Shown here: positions 34,829 through 46,905 of the stretch, piece after piece | How the letters are laid out: each line of letters starts with the position of its first letter | How positions within the stretch are numbered: the first letter of the stretch is position 1 | Assembly: GCA_954871525.1 (NCBI GenBank) | Contig: OX940863.1 | Location: 37,434,501-37,498,500, forward strand | Source: Parietaria judaica | Taxonomy: Eukaryota; Streptophyta; Magnoliopsida; Rosales; Urticaceae | Reading direction: 5' to 3' | Length of the DNA stretch: 64,000 nt | Notes under the pieces: model-generated | Seen by the model: the letters and a program-made list of their open reading frames with translations, nothing else | Database searches by the model: none | Told to the model about the DNA's origin: nothing | Program-made: the position numbers and the translations under genes

Positions 34829-35706
34829 GTTTCTGTTGATGTGTAAATTCGTCCCGTATTTGGAATGATAAGGCTATTAATTAAATTTACGAATATCCAA
34901 GTAATTTAAAGACCAAAATTGTGAATATAATTGAATATTCATACACAAATGAGATTTTTGAAATATATAAATTAAAGCCCTATAAACGATTGAACGAGGC
35001 CCAGGCCCGACGAGGCCTCTCGGCCCAAGACCCAAAGCTCATCCCGGGCAGAAATTGCCAGAAAGGGACCCGAGCAGGCATGAGCAAGAAGATCCGAGCA
35101 AGAACGCAACGCTGGTAAGAGAACCCGAGCAGAACAAGTCAAAGCTTCATTCAAACTCTTCAAAGCCCGACCAGAAAATTCACCACGACCAAGATTCAAA
35201 TATCCACGACGCCGAGTCAAAGTCCACGACTGCGCAATTAACTCAGAAAGTGGCCCACGTGTCAGCCCGGCAGGAAGTCAAGCGCCGGACTCAGAGTCAC
35301 TACCAATGTCCACAAAGTCTCCAACGGGCAGAAGTTGAAGCCTATAAAAGGAGGAGGGTAGCACTATTTCACGCACGCAATTCACCTTAGAGAAAAGAGT
35401 TTGTGAGATTTGTATTTTTCAGAGTGTTTTATTCTTCCATCTTTTCGATCATCTCGGAATCGGCTTGTGGTTCTGATTGATCTTTCTTTCAAATCAATAA
35501 ATTTACAGAGGAGGTAGTCAACTACCGCATTGGGACGAACCTCTCTAAAAAACCCTTGTGTTTTTGCTGTTTCCTTTTTATTATTGTCACCGTCATAGTA
35601 TTGACGACACGGAGGTCAAGATCCACGATCATTTAGCAAATTCAAATCGAAATCTCACATACATATTTTCTTGAGTGTTGGTGTGCGAAACCACGTCAAC
35701 AGTTTC
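34829..35706 (+). mobile_element. Solo LTR (868 bp) with perfect 5-bp duplication
   Basis: The LTR is 34834-35701. It starts TGTTGATGTGTAAATTCGTC and ends ACCACGTCAACA. GTTTC flanks both sides (34829-34833 and 35702-35706). A TATA box 'cctataaaaggagg' (35341) and polyadenylation-type words near 35490 fit LTR structure. Same family as 26115-26873 and 25498-27049 but in the opposite orientation. Open frames across 34921-35390 are not credible genes. Confidence 0.92.
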
Positions 35707-37280
35707 TGCAAAGAATCTTTTTTAAATTAATCTTAAGCGCGACGATGAGATAATATCGTATCTGTATGGGAAAAGTTTGCCTTCATGACACAATGGTGGG
35801 CAAACAAAGGGAAGAATTTATTTTTTGTATTCTCGTGGGCACTACCCTGCACATTTCAAGGATTATATATAAAAGTTCGTCTTCATAATTGTTCATCATC
35901 CGAATTATAAAGCTCCTAGGCATACAATTACTCTGTCGAATTATCCAAAAAGAACACGCATTTTTACCCGCCATATCAATGAAAACTCGTGGATTACATT
36001 CATTTCATTAACGGTGTCAAACAACATAAATTTCTCACGTGTCCGCTACTTTCTCACGTAAATTACTCGTCATATCAATGAAAAGTGAAAACTCGTGGAT
36101 TACACGCATCTCATTTGTTGCACTTTTTGAACATCAACATGTAACACTAGCAAAACATGGGCAAATGGTGGTACACGTTGTCAAAACGTGAAAATTGAGT
36201 CGAGATAGGTTTATGACGTGACATCATCATAGTGTCACACGTGCCATTTAACATTTGGGCAATGACAACGTAAAAGAGGAACCAACGAAATTTATTTTTT
36301 AACACTTAAAATATTATTGTCTCACTATAAAAAATGTCTATAACTTTAGATGAAATAGAGATATTTATGCCACTTTTTACTCCATATAACTACATTAATT
36401 TTACCACGCATAGAAAATATCCAATATTTAATTGTTGAAGCCCAAAGTGAAAAGGGTCACGAGGAAAAATTATATAAAATGTTCCCAAGCAGCCTTATAT
36501 TGAGATTATTAAAAAAAAAAAAAGACAAATAATAGGAAAAATAGTCAACCAAATTCCAAGGCACGAGTCATGGATTCGAAAGAAAATAATAAGAGAATGG
36601 TTGAAGTTGGGGAACAATGATGGTTGGCAATGGGGGCGAAATCATAAACCATGTCTGCTTTTTGCTTTTGCCTTGTAATTTAAGATTTTAATCATATCAC
36701 CCATTTCCATTTTCCTTTCTTAACCATGCTCTTTCCTTTATTTTAGTTCTTACTTTTTATTTATACATAAACATGCTTAGATCTAGCTCATATTATTTAT
36801 TCATTCTCTTACTTATTTTCAGTAGTTGTCACTTGTGAGTGTTCGTGATATAGATGTACATTGTATAGTCGTCAATTTTTATGTTATTAAAAGTGGCGTG
36901 CTCTAAATATGGTTCGAAAAATCAGAATTTATTTTCCGTTTAGTAAAAAAATAGTTCCAAAAAATATTCGGAATATGAATTTCGTATTACTCAAATTTGG
37001 TTTTTATTTTTTATTTATTTTAATACTGATTATTTATTTTATTGTATTTTAATTATCTTGATCAATAACTTTATCATGTAAGTTCTGTTACCGAATTCGG
37101 TCGCATAAGATTTATGCAAGAAGTTCTCTCATATATATAAAGGATATCCGCGGTCCCACTACTATTATCTTTTAAAAGTAACGATAAGTTTTCATTCTTT
37201 CTTTCTTTTTTCACCGGGCGAAAATTGAATTTTTACAAAAAACAAAAAAAAAAAAATACTTGTCTTATATATATGTATAA
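35707..37280. other. Intergenic, AT-rich, no gene seen
   Basis: The block at 35975-36015 ('catatcaatgaaaactcgtg' plus 'gattaca') is repeated at 36072-36108. A few CACGTG-like words lie at 36036-36060 and 36238-36245. No coding signal was seen. Confidence 0.65.
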
Positions 37281-37994
37281 TGTTATGTGTATTTTTCGGG
37301 ACATGTAAAATTGAGCCCCATTGGCGAAAGTCAAAGCCCACCGATGAAGTCAAAAACCAAAGGCCCAAGACCCAACACATTTGGCGAGGCCTGGAACCCT
37401 GAAAACCAAGAACACGGAGCTCTGAAGACCAAGAAGATGAAGCCCTTGACCGAGAAGCCTGACATCACAAAAGGCAAACCTGGCAAGGTGCCCCGATGTG
37501 CCTCCCGATAAGGTTATCGTAACCCCGAGAAAGCCTTTGAAAATGAAGCTAAGGATAGGATCAACAGCATGAAGACATTCGCAAGACTCTCATGAGCGCG
37601 CAGAATTCAGAGAATTGGAAATCGGACACCTCGAAGACCATTTTCGGAGCCGCCGAAGTCTGGAGCCCCGCCGAAACCCTCATGGACGCCCACGAGATGA
37701 ACCATGCACCAAAACCATCTACATAGGCAAAAGAAAAGTCCCACATGGCCCAAGAATGAAGGGGGGTTGGTGATCCAAGGCTATAAATAGGAGCCTCCTC
37801 CTCCTCCTCATTTCCACACTCACTCACAGCTTTCTTCAGAGCTTCTCTCTCTAAAAATTCGTCCATTCCTATAGGAGGAAGGACTTGAATAAGGGCTGCG
37901 ATCGTTCTAGAAGAAGAGTCTCAGCCTCGATAAGAGAAGTTGTTCGACGAGTCAACGAAGGCATCCCTCGCCAGGTGGTCAAGTTCGCCAACAC

Positions 37995-38245
37995 CCGCGA
38001 GGTTGACAAAGAAGGAGCATCCCATGTCAGGTTAAGGCGCCCTTGCCAACCTCGACAGGGTCGACAAAGAAGGAGCATCCCTTGTCAGGTTAAGGCGCCC
38101 TCGCGAACCTCGACAAGGTTGACATAGAGCATCCCTTGTCAAGTTAAGGCGCCCTCGCCAACCTCGACAAGGTCGACAAGGAGCATCCCTTGTCAGGTTA
38201 AGGCGCCCTCGCCAACCTCGATAAGGTCGACAAAAAACACTTCAC
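37995..38245. repeat. GC-rich tandem repeat, ~58 bp unit, about four copies
   Basis: Each unit contains 'ggagcatcccttgtcaggtt', 'aaggcgccctcgccaacctc' and 'gacaaggtcgacaa' with few differences, so the array is recent compared with its surroundings. Confidence 0.88.
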
Positions 38246-38449
38246 GCCGGTAGTACCCAGCCTCCTAGCCAAGGGTCACCCCTGCGCCGCCAACATCGGC
38301 ACTTCCGATGAGTCAAACCACATCGTCAGTCACCCGCCGTTTATCACTAACCCTGAACTACGTGGGACCTGATTCTCTTAAACTGAGATACGTAGGCATC
38401 CTCGTCCAACCATAAGCGACGGGGGGCCCAATCTACCCTTTTTTGCAGG

Positions 38450-38720
38450 TCTTCCCTCGCCGAAGGAGCTCGCCGAGGAAGGGAAATCACGAAGAATCAT
38501 CAAAAGAGGAGTTCGCCCAGACAAGGATACCGCCAAGACAAGGACTCCGCCCAGACGAGGAGCTTCGCCAAGACAAGGACTCCGCCCGGACGAGGAGCTT
38601 CACCGTGATACGAACTTCGCCACCACGAGGGAAGTTCGGCGAGGAGCTTCGCCGTTAAACGGACTTCGCCCCCACGAGGGAAGCTCGCCGAGGATCGCCA
38701 AGGATAGCCCAGAGACTCAT
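38450..38720. repeat. Second GC-rich repeat cluster (GGAGCTTCGCC words)
   Basis: Words 'gacaaggactccgcccagac', 'gaggagcttcgccaagacaa' and 'cttcgcc.ccacgagggaag' recur in a 30-45 bp rhythm. It is related in style to, but different in sequence from, the array at 37995. Confidence 0.75.
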
Positions 38721-39033
38721 CCAAGACGACGGATTCGCCTCCACCTTTGACGATCATTAGTCAACCCGCGTTATGCCTAAAGGATTATGCCTAAAGGATT
38801 TTATGAGACTTAGAGGGTGGTCTCTTTTATGAACACGAGAGAAAGAATAAAGAGAAGAACTTTTGACTCTAAATTTTCTCTCAAAAACTTGCGCCACCAG
38901 TGGGATGCGAATAGGAGAAAGAAATTCTTTCTCTGATGCTTTTCCAAAGGCAGCGTACAAATTCAAGAGAACAGATTCTCTTTCTTAATTTCCCTCCAAG
39001 TGACAATCGCATGGTATGTTTTTGAAGGTGAAC

Positions 39034-40750
39034 ATGCACTACTACAAAAAGGGGATTGGACTACACTTAAAAAGTGTAGTCGGAGTGTTCCAACTACACT
39101 TTTAATGTGTCGTCGGATCCTCCGTCGTATGATATCCGACTACACTGATTTAAGTGTCGTCGGAAGTGTCCATGGACTACACTTAAAAAGTGTAGTCGGA
39201 AACAATATTCGCCGCGGTACAAATTTATTTGCCGTGGCGAACATTACTTCCAACTACACTTAAAAGTGTCGTCGAATATGCTGATATAAAATTAAAAAAA
39301 AACGGGCGATTAAAATCGCCCGGATGCTTTGGTATCACCTGTAAATAATAAATAATATATATTTTATATAATAAATTCCAAAATTAATCGATTTATTACA
39401 AATAATATTCCGTACCTACAAAAAGTATCATTCATACTTACAAATAGTACCGTCGTCCCTATATCTAAGAATGTAAAACCGTCCATATACATAATATTCT
39501 ATTCTTCATCATGAACATGAACATTGAAAATTCAAGCCGGTTGTATTGTGTAACATGAACTTTTCCCCGAGCCTACAAAAAAACATCAAAGAGAGTTCAT
39601 AAACCCACAAAATTTATCAACATATTTCAAAAAATATAAACGCACCAACATACCAAAACACAAATCAACAAAAACTAAAAAGCATCAACAAATTCATTAA
39701 CACGCTAAGAGATATTCACTAAATCATCAAAATAACATCACATAAACTACAAACAATATTATTTTAACACAAAAATGCATTAAAAATATAATATTAATTT
39801 AGGGCTCGGATTCTAACCTTGCTCAAGGTAAAAACTCGGTTAGGGAGTAGACTTGTTGGTGGCCGACGTTCTCCTCCATGGCGACGGCTACGACGAAGGC
39901 AACGGCGACGGCGACGTCTAGGGCAAGGTTGAGGATAAAAAGAGAGAAGGAGAGAATGGAGAGTGAGAGAAAGAGAGAAGAGACCGAAGTGAGAAGTGAA
40001 GAAAAAAAGAGAGAGGGAAAGCCTGAAATAAGAGAGAAAAAGGGAGGGAAACGAAAAAAAATTAAAAAAATTCGAAAATTTGGGGTTTCAACGACACAAG
40101 ATTGATATGTGTCGTGTAAAAACCCGACACTCGCCGCGGCGAACTTAAAGTTGCCGCGGCGAAACTTTCAACTACACTTAAAAGTGTCGTTGAAAGATAA
40201 ATTTCTAATTTTTCAATATTTTACACTTCCAAAAATAAATAATCTCTTCTACTACTCTTGGTTTATATTATTATACTTAAATTATATTATATAATTTATA
40301 AACAAATAGTAAAAAATGTTTAAATTAAAAAATTTAACTTTACAATTATACGAAACTCAAAGTTTAACTTTCATTCAACCTTATTATAGCTTTCTAAGTA
40401 ACGACTTCAAATATAAAATAAAATTATGAAAATTTGAATGATTTTATATATATCCAACATCTAAATTTCAAAGCACTTAAGATCTACTTAAAAATATAGA
40501 TTAGTGGTTTGCTTTTCAAATGAAAAAATCGAACGACAACTAAGAGAGGAGAATAACATACCGAGAAATGTGATTCCGCGATTAATAAAAGAATATTATA
40601 ATAGATATAAAAAAAAACTTATTTTTTTCTTACTAAGATAGCACACTACTCTTACCTTATAATTATTGATATCGTAAAATGATATAATTTAAATGATATC
40701 GTAAAATGATATAATTTAAATTGCTTATATAATTTAATATGTAGTCCTAT
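39034..40750 (-). mobile_element. CACTA element E2, internally deleted, right end not found
   Basis: The element starts CACTACTACAAAAAGGGG at 39037 after the flank ATG and matches end A of E1 and E3. It contains the end-A array (39037-39285), the conserved hairpin (39303-39322), a scrap corresponding to the last-exon start of gene 3 (about 39535-39575), the gene 3 leader region (about 39800-39920) and a palindrome array (40085-40195). Nearly all of gene 3 and all of gene 2 are gone. No matching TAGTG end was found before 43629, so the right limit given here is the end of recognisable homology (to about 31575 of E1). Confidence 0.75.
39303..39322 (-). other. GC hairpin plus T-run (E2)
   Basis: CGGGCGAT-TTTA-ATCGCCCG, read on the minus strand, is a perfect 8-bp stem, followed by nine T. 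It is in the same position relative to end A as in E1 and E3, though the gene it follows has been deleted. Confidence 0.8.
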
Positions 40751-42357
40751 TTAGAAGGGAAACGTGTGCATATAATCTCCAATCAATATTGAATAAATAC
40801 ACAATATTTTTTTTAACAATTTTGATGCAAAATGACAACCAATATGGTAACTTCCCTCCTAGTTTATGCGCATAATATTGGTTCATTAATGTCAAAGATT
40901 GCTCAAAATTAATTCTACATGATACTTTACATATAAAAAATATCACGCATTAATATTGAAATATCCTTTGATCATTTTCCTTATAAAACTCGCTTGGACT
41001 AATCCAAGAGAGATGAAAATGACACATCATCAATCCTCGTCAAGTTAGATTAACTAATAAGAATTAATGAATTAATTTTCTCCACCTTCATTAACCTCAA
41101 AATCGTGTATTATACAACTATCAATATAATTATACCTTGCCATATTTAATAGTGATTAAAATAAAATAACCATTTATTTTAATCATAAGAAAAAATTTCT
41201 CGTAGCATAAGTCATAATTTACACTTAAAGAAAATTAGCAAACAAACTTGATAAATAATTTATTCATCAGTCTCGTCCGAAAGTCTAACATGGAGACCTC
41301 ATGGACCCACATGAACGAAGCTTTAGAATAAAGTCCAGACACAAGAGTTCACAAACTTTTCCCGAACTTTTAATTCCTAATATTAGTCGACTTTACTAAA
41401 GGACCAATATTGAAAATCTCTAAGTTCACATACGTTCTTATTTCCGTTTGATGTGATACAATTATACTTCACACGGTCCACGGTGTATTTTACGATATTA
41501 CCCTTCGTGTGTATCAGTAACCGAGAGGAATGTAATATCACCGTTTTATCCCCTCGGTTATTATTTCACCAACTCCTTTGTTTTCTGTGAATGAGAAAAA
41601 CATAAAGTGAGATGTCACAACATGTCACATGTTTTATTAAGAGAATATATTACTAACTGAATACCAGGCCCTGATTGTTCGCTCACACTTTAAAGAACAA
41701 AGCATGATGTGATACTAATGCCGTAGCATTCTTACAACACAAAATCCATATATGTGCATTACATAGTTCAACGAGACAGTATTATGACACCAACTGTCAG
41801 GCTTTAATCCATATCTTTGGGTCTTGCCCATTGACTGGTCAAATGTCATAAAGTGTCACAAGAAGATATGTAACCACTTTAGGATTTAGGTAATTACGAA
41901 AAATACCCCTCGTTTGTGATTTTGAAGCTTGGAGTAACGAAAAAGTTTTACCTCAAACTTCAAAGTGTCACAGGTCTGGTTCAATGTCTTCATCAAGACA
42001 TCAAGAATAAACACCAGAGTCTCAACTCTCAATATCACAAGATCCGATATCAGTAATTTATTCAAACAATCATTAATTGGATATGATTGCCCTATCGATC
42101 CTAAGATTGCGAACCGTTCATTTTAAACCAATCAAGAAGAGGTATCTTGTTAAGTCTATACTTAACTCTTATTTCGTTGATGATAGTTTCAGAGCGTAGA
42201 CATACATGTATAAACACAAACTTAAATATATATATATAAGAACGAATATTTAATCTTTATTTGATTCTCAGCAAACGAACATCGAGTACTTTTTCCATAA
42301 ACTACTTTATTTGCTAAAAAGTCATTCATGTCTCCTTTGTGGACCTAAATCCCAACA
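40751..42357 (-). mobile_element. AT-rich stretch ending in a probable LTR fragment
   Basis: Positions 42340-42357 read 'tggacctaaatcccaaca', which on the minus strand is the LTR-like start TGTTGGGATTTAGGTCC. The sequence leftward, to about 41280, may be the body of such an LTR, but its other end was not found and no internal domains are present. From 40751 to 41280 nothing was recognised. Confidence 0.35.
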
Positions 42358-42844
42358 GGGTCAACCAGAGGAGAAGTCAACATTCAAAAAGAAGACGCAC
42401 GACGAGGATAGGCGACGAGGATACTCGTCAACGAAGAAATGTCCTTTTACACGACCTCGTTAATGAAACCTCATCGACGAAGCCCATCGCCAACTAAGAA
42501 GGAGACAAGCCAAGTCTAGCGACGAGGACGAGAAGTAGACGATGAGGACGAATATAAGCATGGAGCAATCAGCGTAGCGTGAGTATCGCATCGGGGCTAA
42601 CGACGACAGTCACGCCTATGATTATAGTTTTGTAATTAAGGAAATTATGAGGGAATTAAACGCATTGTAATCGACCATTATGAGGTCTAATTTCAATTAT
42701 ATATCAAGCTCTATAAATAAAGATCAAATCGATGCAAAAAGGGATCGAAAAATTCCTTGTCAATAAATACGACATTCACACATTGAAATCTAATATTATC
42801 TGACTCATTTTAAAAGACCATTTTCTTCAACGTGATCTAATTTT
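42358..42844. other. Intergenic, possible LTR-like fragment, no gene
   Basis: A TATA-like 'gctctataaataaag' near 42708 and repeated 'gacgaggac' words at 42395-42560 suggest another retroelement fragment; borders are not visible. Confidence 0.35.
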
Positions 42845-43376
42845 TGTGAGTTTAAGCTTGACTTGGCTCAATAAACCCTAGCAGAATGTCTCCCAAGAAA
42901 AAATGCTCCTTAGCAGAAATGGAGCCTAGCAGAAAGGCGTAACGTACCCGAGCAGGATGAGTATTCTCCCGATCAGAATTGGCAAAGCTCCCTAGATGTT
43001 TAGCTAGGTGCAGCCTAGCAGCTCTGTTTGGATGTACCCAAGCAGTTCTGTTAGGCATAAATGATAAGTCAACAGAAGCCATTCCAGGAAGGTCCCAAAC
43101 TGGAAGAGCAAGTTTGGGGATCAGATTTCGTTTCTTATTTTGTTAAGAGACGTGAGTAATTATAGAGATTTGATTGATTGTATTTTAGAAAGTTTTACCT
43201 TGGGTTTAGTTGTTTTCTGTTCTCTATAAATACAAGTCTTAGTGACTTTAGAATGTAACTCCTTTTGTAATTTTCCTTCAAAATTTAATCAGAGAACTAT
43301 TCTCCCAAATACCTCATCTTTTTCTCTTTGTTGTTCTTCGTTTGTTGGCTAAGATCTTTCAGGAACCAACAGTTTT
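42840..43376 (+). mobile_element. Solo copia-type LTR (527 bp)
   Basis: The LTR is 42845-43371. It starts TGTGAGTTTAAGCTTGACTT and ends GGAACCAACA, matching the 5' LTR of the copia element at 57170-57719. Flanks are ATTTT and GTTTT, a 5-bp duplication with one mismatch. It has the same TATA word ('ctctataaataca', near 43221) and the same 'ctagcagaa' and 'cccgagcag' repeats. Confidence 0.85.
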
Positions 43377-43625
43377 AATGGAAAGACTCAGAGCACCCAA
43401 GCTCTGAGGTAATCTAAAATGAAATTACACCAATCGTAACTCCGTGACCGCGGAAGTGATTTTTCACCTCAATAATTATGACATATTTTCTTAGAAGAAA
43501 GAATAATCGTTTATGAAGATTTTCATATAGAGAGAGTCTATTATGATGGCAATTCAATGCATCAAGTGATATAAGAAAGACTTCAAGACAAGGGCAATGG
43601 AGTGCCTACAAGTCTTGGGATGAAG
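43377..43625. other. Short intergenic spacer
   Basis: No feature was seen between the solo LTR and CACTA element E3. Confidence 0.6.
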
Positions 43626-43628
43626 ATG

Positions 43629-43945
43629 CACTACTACAAATATGTGATTATACTACGGAGATTCGACTACGGAAGCTAAAAAGCGTCGTTGGAAGTCGAA
43701 ATCCGACGACAGAAGTAAAAGTCCGTCGTCGAATTTAAAAAAAAATACACTTCTGACGACGGAAATTTTTATATGTCGTAAAAAATAATAATTCGCCGCG
43801 GCAAATACTAATTCGCCGCGGCTAATTGTGATCCGACGACACAAATTTCTCCGTCGTCGGAACAGCAAACGACAACGACACTAAAATGTGTCGTTGGAAT
43901 AATTCGCCAACGACAATTATAAGTTCGCCGCGGCGAACTATCGTG
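43629..43945. repeat. E3 end-B subterminal array
   Basis: This stretch has 'cgactacgga', 'ccgacgaca' and GCCGCGGC words in both orientations. It is shorter than the internal arrays. A (CT)n run lies at 43999-44025, in what looks like the leader of gene 1. Confidence 0.8.
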
Positions 43946-44167
43946 TTTTAAGTGTTTCACATCCCCTCACGAACCCTAGCCGTCTGCACCCCAAGTCACC
44001 TCTCTCTCTCTCTCTCTCTCTCTCGCTCTCGCCTCCGCCTGACCATTCTCGAACCCTAGCCGCCGTAGTTTGCCGTCGCACGCCGTCTCTCCTCTCGCCG
44101 TACTTTGCCGTCGCTTGTCGTCACCCGCCGTGTTTTGCCGTCGCTCGCCGTCGCCCAAAGAATTAAG

Positions 44168-44835
44168 GTATGATTTTTTTCTTCGATTTAATAGTGGAAT
44201 TTAAAGTTTTGAGTTTGTGATTGATTTAGGAATTAGATTTCTAGGGTTTTGAGGGCGTTTTGAGTTTGTGATTTTGTGATTGATTTAGGAATTTAGTTCG
44301 AAAATAATATTTGAATTGTGATTAGTTTAGGGTTTGATATTGTGATTTTATTTAGGTTTTGGAATTGTGAATTGATTTTGTATCGAATTAGGATTTGGAA
44401 TTTAAAGTTTTGAATTTGTGATTGATTTAGGAATTAGATTTCTAGGGTTTTGATTTTGTGATTGATTTAGGAATTTAGTTCGAAAATTATATTTGAATTG
44501 TGATTAGTTTAGGGTTTGATATTGTGATTTTATTTAGGTTTTGGAATTGTGAATTGATTTTGTATCGAATTAGGATTTGGAATTTAAAGTTTTGAGTTTG
44601 TGATTGATTTAGGAATTAGATTTCTAGGGTTTTGATTTTGTGATTGATTTAGGAATTTAGTTCGAAAATTATATTTGAATTGTGATTAGTTTAGGGTTTT
44701 ATATTGTGATTTTATTTAGGTTTTGGAATTGTGAATTGGAATTGTGAATTGGGGTTTCGAAATTGTGATTAATTTAGGTTTTGATTGGAATTGGAATTGT
44801 GAATATATGCTTCTTCTATTTTTATTTTTTTTCAG
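44168..44835 (+). repeat. Leader intron of gene 1 filled by ~182-bp tandem repeats
   Basis: A donor (AAG|GTATGA, 44168) and a pyrimidine-rich acceptor (TTTTTTTTCAG, ending 44835) bracket a 5'UTR intron. Inside, a unit of about 182 bp beginning 'ggaatttaaagttttgag' is repeated about three times (starts near 44196, 44397 and 44579). The copies are nearly identical. The sequence is TTTAGG- and GATT-rich, like many plant leader introns that boost expression. Confidence 0.8.
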
Positions 44836-44840
44836 ATACA

Positions 44841-46133
44841 ATGGCCCCGAAATTGAGACGGAAAGTAACGGCGAAACGGGGCAAGCATTGGCGCGACCCA
44901 GAAGACGAGGTCCAAGAAACAGTCCCAGAGCCTCCACCGCCGCCGCCGCCGGAGAATGCTTTTAAGACGACTGCGGCAGAGACCCGCTACAAGCAGATAT
45001 GCACGCGGAAACTGTGCTCCGAGCGTGGGTTCACAGAATTTCCGCTCGTATCAAATGCGGTGAATGACCTCGTCAACGCCAACTATCAACGAAGGGGTTG
45101 GCGGGAGTTCATGATCGAGCCTGTGAACGTGGCGTATCAGAGCATTGTCCTCGAGTTCTACGCGGCCCTTCCCGACACAATCAAGGATGGGTTCGTCTGG
45201 GTTCGAAATGTGCGCGTCCCCGTCACTGCGGAGACCATAAATGCGTACTTTGGCACTCTGAATCTGACCGTAGAGGAGGATCAACACAATCATTACCCAG
45301 GTCCGGGGATGGAATTGGACAAGGCCTTTTACGACGACATGGAGGCGGTCATTGCGCAGCCCGGTGTGCAATGGCATTCAAGAGCTGGGGAGTCTCGTCT
45401 TGAAAAGAGTCAGCTGTCTGTGATCGGGAAAATTTGGATGTACTTTGTCGGTTTCCATCTTTACCCGGATCTTCACTTCACGGAGCTTCAGTTCGATTTT
45501 CTGAAGCTTATCTACGCCTGCGTAAAAGGGTTGAACATCGATGTCGGTCGAGAGATTCTCCACCACATGAGCAAGGTCATCTACACCACTGGGAAGAGCG
45601 CATTGGGATTCCCGTTTCTCATTTCCGGTCTTTGCATTAATGCCGGGGTATGTTTTATGCCTGTATTTGATTAATTTGTATGTTGTTATATTTTTTTATA
45701 CTAACTTTGAATATTGAATTTGATTGTTTAGGTCGAGATTAAACCTCTGGATCTCCAATTTGCCAAAGGAGGTGACTTCGACGACGCTTGGATACGGACA
45801 TTGCATCCATCGGTGATTCACGCATCACGTAGACTCCAACATCTTGTGATTCAACCCGCCCAACCAGAGCTGGAGTATACGTACGACGACATTCCCATGA
45901 GGGCGTATATGGCTCATAGTCAGCGAGCGATGTACGAGTTCATGAGTTACGACCGTAGCTACCGGATGGCTCAAGATCCGAACTTCCAGCCACCAAATCC
46001 GTATCCAGCTCCGGTCTGGCCGGCAGGATATCCCGACTATTATCCCTTTCCCGGAGAGGCAGACGGCTCCGGCAATGCACGCGGCGGAACGAACGAAGGT
46101 GGCGGTCAAGACGGGATGGACGAAGATGTGTGA
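44841..46133 (+). CDS. E3 gene 1: putative plant transposon protein (Transposase_32-like), 402 aa
   Basis: Two coding exons, 44841-45647 and 45732-46133, join in phase across a GT/AG intron (GCCGGG|GTATGT ... TGTTTAG|GTCGAG) to give 403 codons including the stop. The start is the ATG five bases after the leader-intron acceptor. Residues 1-45 are basic, then Pro-rich (a run of eight Pro). Residues ~60-270 contain RGWREFMIEPVNVAY, VLEFYAALPDTIKDGFVWVR, VRVPVTAETINAYFGTLN and LLIS-like hydrophobic segments; this resembles the plant 'putative plant transposon protein' family often found in repeats. The C-terminus is acidic, Gly-rich and rich in Tyr/Pro. No catalytic role is known to me. The frame is completely open, suggesting recent selection or recent capture. 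Confidence 0.7.
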
Positions 46134-46454
46134 ACAATTTTTAATTATCTTGTTATTTTGTTTATTTTTCTTTATTTTTGAACAATTTTTAATTATCTTG
46201 TTATTTTGTTTACGTTGTTGAACAATTTACAGTTTAATAAGTATTTGTTGAATTTGGTTTTTATAATTTATAATTTATAGTTTATTACTTTTTTAAAATT
46301 ATGTTTAATTATTTTCCATATTTACTTAATTATTTAAATGTATTTTCATTTTCGAAATAAAAATTGAAAAAATAATTTAATTACTATGTTTATTTATTTA
46401 CTTAAATACAGTAAAATACAATAATTAAAAATTTGAAATAATTTCTCCCAATAA

Positions 46455-46858
46455 AAATTCAACGACACAAAAAAATGTCGTCGAAAGTCATATTAGCCGC
46501 GGCAAATAATAATATGCCGCGGCTAAACCTGTCTAAAACTCAACCCGTAGCCTCTGTAATATTTTGAAATAGGTTTAGCCGCGGCGAAGTATAAATCGCC
46601 GCGGCGAAGTATAAATCGCCGCGGCTGGTGAGACGACGACACTTATTTGTGTCGTTGGATAGGATCCGCCGCGGCAAATTTTTTTTTGCCGCGGCGGATC
46701 CTGGATGAAAATCAACCCGTAGCCTCTGTAAGATTTTGAGACAGCTTTAGCCGGGGCGAACTATAAATCGCCGCGGCTGGTGGTACGACGACACTTATTT
46801 GTGTCGTTGGATAGGATCCGCCGCGGCTAATAATACCTTGCCGCGGCGGATGCCGCAG
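46455..46858. repeat. E3 internal array between genes 1 and 2
   Basis: At least eight GCCGCGGC palindromes occur here, with 'gacgacacttatttgtgtcg' inverted repeats. A ~172-bp unit starting 'caacccgtagcctctgta' is duplicated (46541 and 46713), including its palindromes. The array abuts the truncated start of gene 2. Confidence 0.85.
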
Positions 46859-46905
46859 ATCTGAGTTTTTAAAATACGAACCTATTATTATTTTCCCCAC
46901 TTTTT

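Larger units (their letters stand above)
37281..38990 (+). mobile_element. Remnant of an LTR-type retroelement with tandem repeats
   Basis: A TATA box 'ggctataaataggag' at 37779-37793 is followed by a leader-like CT-rich stretch. At 38350-38410 the words 'gaactacgtgggacctgatt' and 'gagatacgtaggcatcctcg' are typical of plant LTR-element tails. GC-rich tandem repeats lie at 37995-38245 and 38450-38720. I could not define both LTR borders, so the class and limits are tentative. No reverse transcriptase, integrase or gag is visible. Confidence 0.45.

Noticed and set aside
34921..35390. Open frames within the LTR at 34834
   Set aside because: They lie across U3/R of a solo LTR and have no retroelement or host domain.
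45051..46137. Minus-strand frames opposite gene 1 of E3
   Set aside because: They are antisense shadows; the plus-strand frame has coherent exons and family-like motifs.
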